A DNA stretch of 64,000 nucleotides, from the NCBI RefSeq assembly GCF_050947335.1, contig NW_027474160.1, forward strand, positions 1-64,000, in the 5' to 3' direction. Position numbers and translations under genes: made by a program. Position 1 is the stretch's first letter. Each line of letters begins with the position of its first letter. The notes below the pieces were generated by a model, which was not told the origin of the DNA, searched no databases, and worked only from the letters and a program-made list of their open reading frames with translations. This stretch comes from Megachile rotundata. Lineage: Eukaryota > Arthropoda > Insecta > Hymenoptera > Megachilidae. This document shows, one piece after another, positions 56,085-64,000 of this stretch.

Positions 56085-58953
56085 TGATAATAATAACAGT
56101 AATTAGTATAGTAATTGTCGTTATATCGATCATATAACCATAATATGGCTAATAGCATGAGTTAGATTGATAATAATAAGAGTAATGAGTATAGTAATTG
56201 TCGTTCAATCGATCATATCTGCATAATATGGGTAATAATATGAGTTAGATTGATAATAGTGAGTGTAATAAATATAGTAATTGTCATTGTATCGCTCATG
56301 TAATCACAATATGGCTAATAATATGAGTTAGATTGATAATAATAACAGTAATAAGTATAGTAATTGTCGTTCTATCGATCATATAAGCATAATATGGCTA
56401 ATAATATGAGTTAGATTGATAATACTAAGAGTAGTGAGTATAGTAATTGTCGTTCTCTCGATCATATAAGCATAATATGGCTAATAATATGAGTTAGATT
56501 GATAATACTAAGAGTAGTGAGTACAGTAATTCTCGTTCTATCGATCATATAAGCATAATATGGCTAATAATATGAGTTAGATTGATAATAATAAGAGTAA
56601 TGAGTATAGTAATTGTAGTTCTATCGATCATTGAAGCATAATATGGCTAATAATATGAGTTAGATTGATAATAATAAGAGTAATGAGTATAGTAATTGTA
56701 GTTCTATCGATCATATCTGCATAATATGGTTAATAATATGAGTTAGAATGATAATAATAAGAGTAATAAGTATAGTAATTGTCGTTCTATCGATCATATC
56801 TGCATAATATGGTTAGTAATATGAGTTAGATTGATAATAATAAGAGTAATGAGTATAGTAATTGTAGTTCTATCGATCATATCTGCATAATATGGTTAAT
56901 AATATGAGTTAGAATGATAATAATAAGAGTAATAAGTATAGTAATTGTCGTTCTATCGATCATATCTGCATAATATGGTTAATAATATGAGTTAGATTGA
57001 TAATAGTGAGTGTAATAAGTATAGTGAATGTCGTTCTATCGATCATATCAGCATAATATGGGTAATAATATGAGTTGGATTGATAATAATAAGAGTCATG
57101 AGTATAGTAATTGTAGTTCTATCGATCATATAAGCATAATCTGGCTAATAATATGAGTTAGATTCATAATAATAAGAGTAATAAGTATAGTAATTGTCGT
57201 TCTATCGATCATATCTGCATAATATGGTTAATAATATGAGTTAGATTGATAATAATAACAGTAATTAGTATAGTAATTGTCGTTATATCGATCATATAAC
57301 CATAATATGGCTAATAGCATGAGTTAGATTGATAATAATAAGAGTAATGAGTATAGTAATTGTCGTTCAATCGATCATATCTGCATAATATGGTTAATAA
57401 TATGAGTTAGATTGATAATAGTGAGTGTAATAAATATAGTAATTGTCATTCTATCGCTCATGTAATCACAATATGGCTAATAATATGAGTTAGATTGATA
57501 ATAATAGGAGTAATAAGTATAGTAATTGTCGTTCTATCGATCATATAAGCATAATATGGCTAATAATATGAGTTAGATTGATAATAATAAGTGTAATAAG
57601 TATAGTAATTGTCGTTCTATCGATCATATAAGCATAATATGGCTAATAATATGAGTTAGATTTATAATAATAAGAGTAATAAGTATAGTAATTGTCGTTC
57701 TATCGATCATATAAGCACAATATGGCTAATAATATGAGTTAGATTGATAATAATAAGAGTAATAAGTATAGTAATTGTCGTTCTATCGATCATATCTGCA
57801 TAATATGGTTAATAATATGAGTTAGATTGATAATAGTGAGTGTAATAAATATAGTAATTGTCGTTCTATCGCTCATATAAGCACAATATGGCTAATAATA
57901 TGAGTTAGATTGATAATAATAAGAGTAATAAGTATAGTAATTGTCGTTCTATCGATCATATAAGCATAATATGGCTAATAATATGAGTTAGATTGATAAT
58001 AATAACAGTAATAAGTATAGTAATTATCGTTCTATCGATAATATAAGCATAATATGGCTCGTAATATGAGTTAGATTGATAATACTAAGAGTAGTGAGTA
58101 TAGTAATTGTCGTTCTATCGATCATATAAGCATAATATGGCTAATAATATGAGTTAGATTGATAATAATAAGAGTAATGAGTATAGTAATTGTCGTACTA
58201 TCGATCATATAAGCATAATATGGCTAATAATGTGAGTTAGATTGATAATAGTGAGTGCAATAAATATAGTAATTGACGTTCTATCGCTCATATAAGCACA
58301 ATATGGCTAATAATATGAGTTAGATTGATAATAATAAGAGTAATAAGTATAGTAATAGTCGTTCTATCGATCATATAAGCATAATATGGCTAATAATATG
58401 AGTTAGATTGATAATAATAAGAGTAATGAGTATACTAATTGTCGTTCTATCGATCATATAAGCATAATATGGCTAATAATATGAGTTAGATTTATAATAA
58501 TAAGAGTAATAAGTATAGTAATTGTCGTTCTATCGATCATATAAGCACAATATGGCTAATAATATGAGTTAGATTGATAATAATAAGAGTAATAAGTATA
58601 GTAATTGTCGTTCTATCGATCATATCTGCATAATATGGTTAATAATATGAGTTAGATTGATAATAATAAGAGTAATAAGTATAGTAATTGTCGTTATATC
58701 GATCATATAACCATAATATGGCTAATAGAATGGGTTAGATTGATAATAATATGAGTAATGAGTATAGTAATTGTCGTTCTATCGATAATATAAGCATAAT
58801 ATGGCTAATAATATGAGTTAGATTGATAATACTAAGAGTAGTGAGTATAGTAATTGTCGTTCTCTCGATCATATAAGCATAATATGGCTAATAATATGAG
58901 TTAGATTGATAATACTAAGAGTAGTGAGTACAGTAATTCTCGTTCTATCGATC
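56085..58953 (+). repeat. mosaic block with TCGTTATATC monomers also seen at the left end
   Basis: TCGTTATATC is at 56,118, 57,280 (14 monomers later) and 58,691 (17 later), each followed by ATAACC. In the rest of the window this combination occurs only in the 26-monomer repeat (2,501 and 4,659). The TTGTCATTGT variant at 56,281 ties the block to the 43-monomer repeat. All monomers keep the common register. Confidence 0.72.
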
Positions 58954-61900
58954 ATATAAGCATAATATGGCTAATAATATGAGTTAGATTGATAATACTA
59001 AGGGTAGTGAGTATAGTAATTGTCGTTCTATCGATCATATAAGCATAATATGGCTAATAGCATGAGTTAGATTGATAATAATAAGAGTAATGAGTATAGT
59101 AATTGTAGTTCTATCGATCATTGAAGCATAATATGGCTAATAATATGAGTTAGATTGATAATAATAAGAGTAATGAGTATAGTAATTGTAGTTCTATCGA
59201 TCATATCTGCATAATATGGTTAATAATATGAGTTAGAATGATAATAATAAGAGTAATAAGTATAGTAATTGTCGTTCTATCGATCATATCTGCATAATAT
59301 GGTTAATAATATGAGTTAGATTGATAATAATAAGAGTAATGAGTATAGTAATTGTAGTTCTATCGATCATATCTGCATAATATGGTTAATAATATGAGTT
59401 AGAATGATAATAATGAGAGTAATAAGTATAGTAATTGTCGTTCTATCGATCATATCTGCATAATATGGTTAATAATATGAGTTAGATTGATAATAGTGAG
59501 TGTAATAAGTATAGTGAATGTCGTTCTATCGATCATATCAGCATAATATGGGTAATAATATGAGTTGGATTGATAATAATAAGAGTAATGAGTATAGTAA
59601 TTGTAGTTCTATCGATCATATAAGCATAATATGGCTAATAGCATGAGTTAGATTGATAATAATAAGAGTAATGAGTATAGTAATTGTCGTTCTATCGATC
59701 ATATCTGCATAATATGGTTAATAATATGAGTTAGATTGATAATAGTGAGTGTAATAAATATAGTAATTGTCGCTCTATCGCTCATGTAATCACAATATGG
59801 CTAATAATATGAGTTAGATTGATAATAATAAGAGTAATAAGTATAGTAATTGTCGTTCTATCGATCATATAAGCATAATATGGCTAATAATATGAGTTAG
59901 ATTGATAATAATAAGTGTAATAAGTATAGTAATTGTCGTTCTATCGATCATATCTGCATAATATGGTTAATAATATGAGTTAGATTGATAATAGTGAGTG
60001 TAATAAATATAGTAATTGTCGTTCTATCGCCCATATAAGCACAATATGGCTAATAATATGAGTTAGATTGATAATAATAAGAGTAATAAGTATAGTAATT
60101 GTCGTTCTATCGATCATATAAGCATAATGTGGCTAATAATATGAGTTTGATTCATAATAATAAGAGTAATAAGTATAGTAATTGTCGTTCTATCGATCAT
60201 ATAAGCATAATATGGCTAATAATATGAGTTAGATTTATAATAATAAGAGTAATAAGTATAGTAATTGTCGTTCTATCGATCATATAAGCACAATATGGCT
60301 AATAATATGAGTTAGATTGATAATACTAAGAGTAGTGAGTATAGTAATTCTCATTCTATCGATCATATAAGCATAATATGGTTAATAATATGAGTTAGAT
60401 TGATAATAGTGAGTGTAATACATATAGTAATTGTCGTTCTATCGCTCATATAAGCACAATATGGTTAATAATATGAGTTAGATTGATAATAATAAGAGTA
60501 ATAAGTATAGTAATTGTCGTTCTATCGATCATATAAGCATAATATGGCTAATAATATGAGTTAGATTGATAATAATAACAGTAATAAGTATAGTAATTAT
60601 CGTTCTATCGATAATATAAGCATAATATGGCTAATAATATGAGTTAGATTGATAATACTAAGGGTAGTGAGTATAGTAATTGTCGTTCTATCGATCATAT
60701 GAGCATAATATGGCTAATAATATGAGTTAGATTGATAATAATAAGAGTAATGAGTATAGTAATTGTCGTTCTATCGATCATATCTGCATAATATGGTTAA
60801 TAATATGAGTTAGATTGATAATAGTGAGTGTAATAAATATAGTAATTGTCGTTCTATCGCTCATGTAATCACAATATGGCTAATAATATGAGTTAGATTG
60901 ATAATAATTAGAGTAATAAGTATAGTAATTGTCGTTCTATCGATCATACAAGCATAATATGGCTAATAATATGAGTTAGATTGATAATAATAAGTGTAAT
61001 AAGTATAGTAATTGTCGTTCTATCGATCATAATTGCATAATATGGTTAATAATATGAGTTAGATTGATAATAGTGAGTGTAATAAATATAGTAATTGTCG
61101 TTCTATCGCTCATATAACCATAATATGGCTAATAGCATGAGTTGGATTGATAATAATAAGAGTAATGAGTATAGTAATTGTCGTTCTATCGATCATATCT
61201 GCATAATATGGTTAATAATATGAGTTAGATTGATAATAGTGAGTGTAATAAATATAGTAATTGTCGTTCTATCGCTCATATTAGCACAATATGGCTAATA
61301 ACATGAGTTAGATTGATAATAATAAGAGTAGTAACTATAGTAATTGTCGTTCTATCGATCGTATAAGCATGCAATGGTTAATAATATGAGTTAGATTGAT
61401 AATAATAACAGTAATAAGTATAGTAATTGTCGTTCTATCGATAATATAAGCATAATATGGCTAATAATATGAGTTAGATTGATAATACTAAGAGTAGTGA
61501 GTATAGTAATTGTCGTTCTCTCGATCATATAAGCATAATATGGCTAATAATATGAGTTAGATTGATAATACTAAGAGTAGTGAGTACAGTAATTCTCGTT
61601 CTATCGATCATATAAGCATAATATGGCTAATAATATGAGTTAGATTGATAATAATAAGAGTAATGAGTATAGTAATTGTAGTTCTATCGATCATTGAAGC
61701 ATAATATGGCTAATAATATGAGTTAGATTGATAATAATAAGAGTAATGAGTATAGTAATTGTAGTTCTATCGATCATATCTGCATAATATGGTTAATAAT
61801 ATGAGTTAGAATGATAATAATAAGAGTAATAAGTATAGTAATTGTCGTTCTATCGATCATATCTGCATAATATGGTTAATAATATGAGTTAGATTGATAA

Positions 61901-62814
61901 TAATAAGAGTAATGAGTATAGTAATTGTAGTTCTATCGATCATATCTGCATAATATGGTTAATAATATGAGTTAGAATGATAATAATAAGAGTAATAAGT
62001 ATAGTAATTGTCGTTCTATCGATCATATCTGCATAATATGGTTAATAATATGAGTTAGATTGATAATAGTGAGTGTAATAAGTATAGTGAATGTCGTTCT
62101 ATCGATCATATCAGCATAATATGGGTAATAATATGAGTTGGATTGATAATAATAAGAGTAATGAGTATAGTAATTGTAGTTCTATCGACCATATAAGCAT
62201 AATATGGCTAATAGCATGAGTTAGATTGATAATAATAAGAGTAATGAGTATAGTAATTGTCGTTCTATCGATCATATCTGCATAATATGGTTAATAATAT
62301 GAGTTAGATTGATAATAGTGAGTGTAATAAATATAGTAATTGTCGCTCTATCGCTCATGTAATCACAATATGGCTAATAATATGAGTTAGATTGATAATA
62401 ATAAGAGTAATAAGTATAGTAATTGTCGTTCTATCGATCATATAAGCATAATATGGCTAATAATATGAGTTAGATTGATAATAATAAGTGTAATAAGTAT
62501 AGTAATTGTCGTTCTATCGATCATATAAGCATAATATGGCTAATAATATGAGTTAGATTGATAATAATAAGAGTAATGAGTATAGTAATTGTCGTTCTAT
62601 CGATTATATAAGCATAATATGGCTAATAATATGAGTTAGATTTATAATAATAAGAGTAATAAGTATAGTAATTGTCGTTCTATCGATCATATAAGCACAA
62701 TATGGCTAATAATATGAGTTAGATTGATAATAATAAGAGTAATAAGTATAGTAATTGTCGTTCTATCGATCATATCTGCATAATATGGTTAATAATATGA
62801 GTTAGATTGATAAT
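58954..62814 (+). repeat. 3.86-kb segment duplicated 185 monomers away, right copy
   Basis: It matches 43,599-47,459. Its right part (61,041-62,814) is also shared with 40,125-41,898, and beyond 62,814 the sequence follows the 40-kb block instead of the 43.6-kb block. The array here therefore reads as a join of two source blocks through a stretch common to both. Confidence 0.87.
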
Positions 62815-64000
62815 AGTGAGTGTAATAAATATAGTAATTGTCGTTCTATCGCTCATATAAGCACAATATGGCTAATAATATGAGTTAGATTGATAATAAT
62901 AAGAGTAATAAGTATAGTAATTGTCGTTCTATCGATCATATAAGCATAATGTGGCTAATAATATGAGTTTGATTCATAATAATAAGAGTAATAAGTATAG
63001 TAATTGTCGTTCTATCGATCATATAAGCATAATATGGCTAATAATATGAGTTAGATTTATAACAATAAGAGTAATAAGTATAGTAATTGTCGTTCTATCG
63101 ATCATATAAGCACAATATGGCTAATAATATGAGTTAGATTGATAATACTAAGAGTAGTGAGTATAGTAATTCTCATTCTATCGATCATATAAGCATAATA
63201 TGGTTAATAATATGAGTTAGATTGATAATAGTGAGTGTAATACATATAGTAATTGTCGTTCTATCGCTCATATAAGCACAATATGGTTAATAATATGAGT
63301 TAGATTGATAATAATAAGAGTAATAAGTATAGTAATTGTCGTTCTATCGATCATATAAGCATAATATGGCTAATAATATGAGTTAGATTGATAATACTAA
63401 GGGTAGTGAGTATAGTAATTGTCGTTCTATCGATCATATGAGCATAATATGGCTAATAATATGAGTTAGATTGATAATAATAAGAGTAATGAGTATAGTA
63501 ATTGTCGTTCTATCAATCATATCTGCATAATATGGTTAATAATATGAGTTAGATTGATAATAGTGAGTGTAATAAATATAGTAATTGTCGTTCTATCGCT
63601 CATGTAATCACAATATGGCTAATAATATGAGTTAGATTGATAATAATTAGAGTAATAAGTATAGTAATTGCCGTTCTATCGATCATATCTGCATAATATG
63701 GTTAATAATATGAGTTAGATTGATAATAATAAGAGTAATGAGTATAGTAATTGTAGTTCTATCGATCATATCTGCATAATATGGTTAATAATATCAGTTA
63801 GAATGATAATAATAAGAGTAATAAGTATAGTAATTGTCGTTCTATCGATCATATCTGCATAATATGGTTAATAATATGAGTTAGAATGATAATAATAAGA
63901 GTAATAAGTATAGTAATTGTCGTTCTATCGATCATATAAGCACAATATGGCTAATAATATGAGTTAGATTGATAATACTAAGAGTAGTGAGTATAGTAAT
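62815..64000 (+). repeat. right end of the window, still satellite
   Basis: It continues to match 41,899-42,772 at 252 monomers up to about 63,688, then runs on as TCTGC/GGTTAAT monomers. Copy-specific changes include AACAATAAG near 63,062, TATCAATCAT near 63,513 (loss of a CpG), TTGCCGTTC near 63,669 and ATATCAGTTAG near 63,792. The last monomer starts at 63,990 and is cut by the window edge, so the array continues to the right. Confidence 0.9.

Larger units (their letters stand above)
1..64000 (+). repeat. 83-bp AT-rich satellite array filling the window
   Basis: Direct head-to-tail repetition of an 83-bp monomer runs from the first base to the last. With position 1 set at the A of AGTATAGTAATTG, landmarks are CGTTCTATCGATCATA at 15-30, GCATAATATGGC at 34-45 and ATATGAGTTAGATTG at 51-65, followed by a GAT/AAT/AAG-rich tail to 83. 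Starts fall at 81+83k up to 8,879, one base later from 8,963, back at 81+83k from 10,456, and at 80+83k after 32,367. This gives 770 complete monomers plus 80 bases at the left edge and 11 at the right. The idealised monomer holds 34 A, 29 T, 14 G and 6 C. Individual copies differ by a few substitutions in recurring combinations. I saw no inverted monomer, no inserted foreign sequence and no unique DNA. Such arrays are typical of eukaryotic heterochromatin. I do not recognise this family and cannot assign a species. Confidence 0.98.

Noticed and set aside
1..64000. Protein-coding genes on either strand
   Set aside because: Because 83 is not a multiple of 3, the frame rotates with each monomer. 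On the reverse strand the idealised monomer has stop codons in all three residue classes (complements of TTA, CTA and TCA at monomer positions 58, 19, 45 and 26). The + strand is full of TAA, TAG and TGA. Any open frame is about one monomer long and repeats with the satellite.
1..64000. CRISPR array
   Set aside because: The repetition is continuous with no unique spacers. Differences between units are shared substitutions, not spacer-like sequence, and no cas genes are present.
1..64000. Telomeric repeat or subtelomere
   Set aside because: The monomer contains GTTAGATTG but no TTAGGG, TTAGG or TTTAGGG tandem run, and no array end lies in the window.
1..64000. CENP-B box or firm centromere assignment
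   Set aside because: I saw no match to the TTCG....A..CGGG core of the CENP-B box. Array structure alone does not show that this is a functional centromere.
1..64000. Naming a source species or a satellite family
   Set aside because: I do not recognise the monomer, and no flanking unique sequence is available.

Overview
The whole window is one uninterrupted tandem array of an AT-rich 83-bp satellite monomer. Every monomer lies in the same orientation. I found no gene, RNA gene, mobile element, CRISPR array or unique sequence anywhere in the 64,000 bases, and both edges of the window lie inside the array. Counting the register from position 81 gives 770 complete monomers. The first 80 bases are an incomplete monomer and the last 11 bases start another. 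Only three monomers depart from 83 bp: one of 84 bp near 8.9 kb, and two of 82 bp near 10.4 and 32.3 kb. These three account exactly for the 1-bp net shift across the window.

A long, homogenised, head-to-tail satellite array with higher-order structure points to a eukaryotic nuclear genome, most likely centromeric, pericentromeric or other constitutive heterochromatin. The sequence does not let me name the taxon or the chromosomal position. The idealised monomer is about 24% G+C, with 14 G against 6 C on the + strand. It keeps two CpGs (about one expected by chance). Most copies carry ATCGAT, the ClaI recognition sequence.

Layout. (1) About 0-6.5 kb: a 26-monomer (2,158-bp) higher-order repeat, flanked by two copies of a 1-kb segment 66 monomers apart. 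(2) About 6.5-32.4 kb: a family built around a 20-monomer (1,660-bp) unit with 18-, 12- and 16-monomer derivatives, an 8-monomer (664-bp) repeat amplified four times at 19.6-22.2 kb and twice at 30.8-32.1 kb, and a 32-monomer (2,656-bp) repeat at 25.7-31.0 kb. (3) About 32.4-64 kb: segment duplications offset by 41, 42, 43, 44, 67, 185 and 252 monomers, including a tandem 43-monomer (3,569-bp) duplication at 47.4-54.5 kb. At 59-63.7 kb a block looks like a recombinant of two older blocks (40.1-42.8 and 43.6-47.5 kb).

All offsets are whole multiples of 83, apart from the 1-bp corrections caused by the odd-length monomers. Near-identical long blocks nested inside older variant patterns fit repeated unequal exchange, segmental amplification and local gene conversion. 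The points worth a second look are the mosaic history, the restriction of variant classes to parts of the array, the shared 82-bp marker monomers and a few short motifs. Nothing here is evidence of a coding or enzymatic system.
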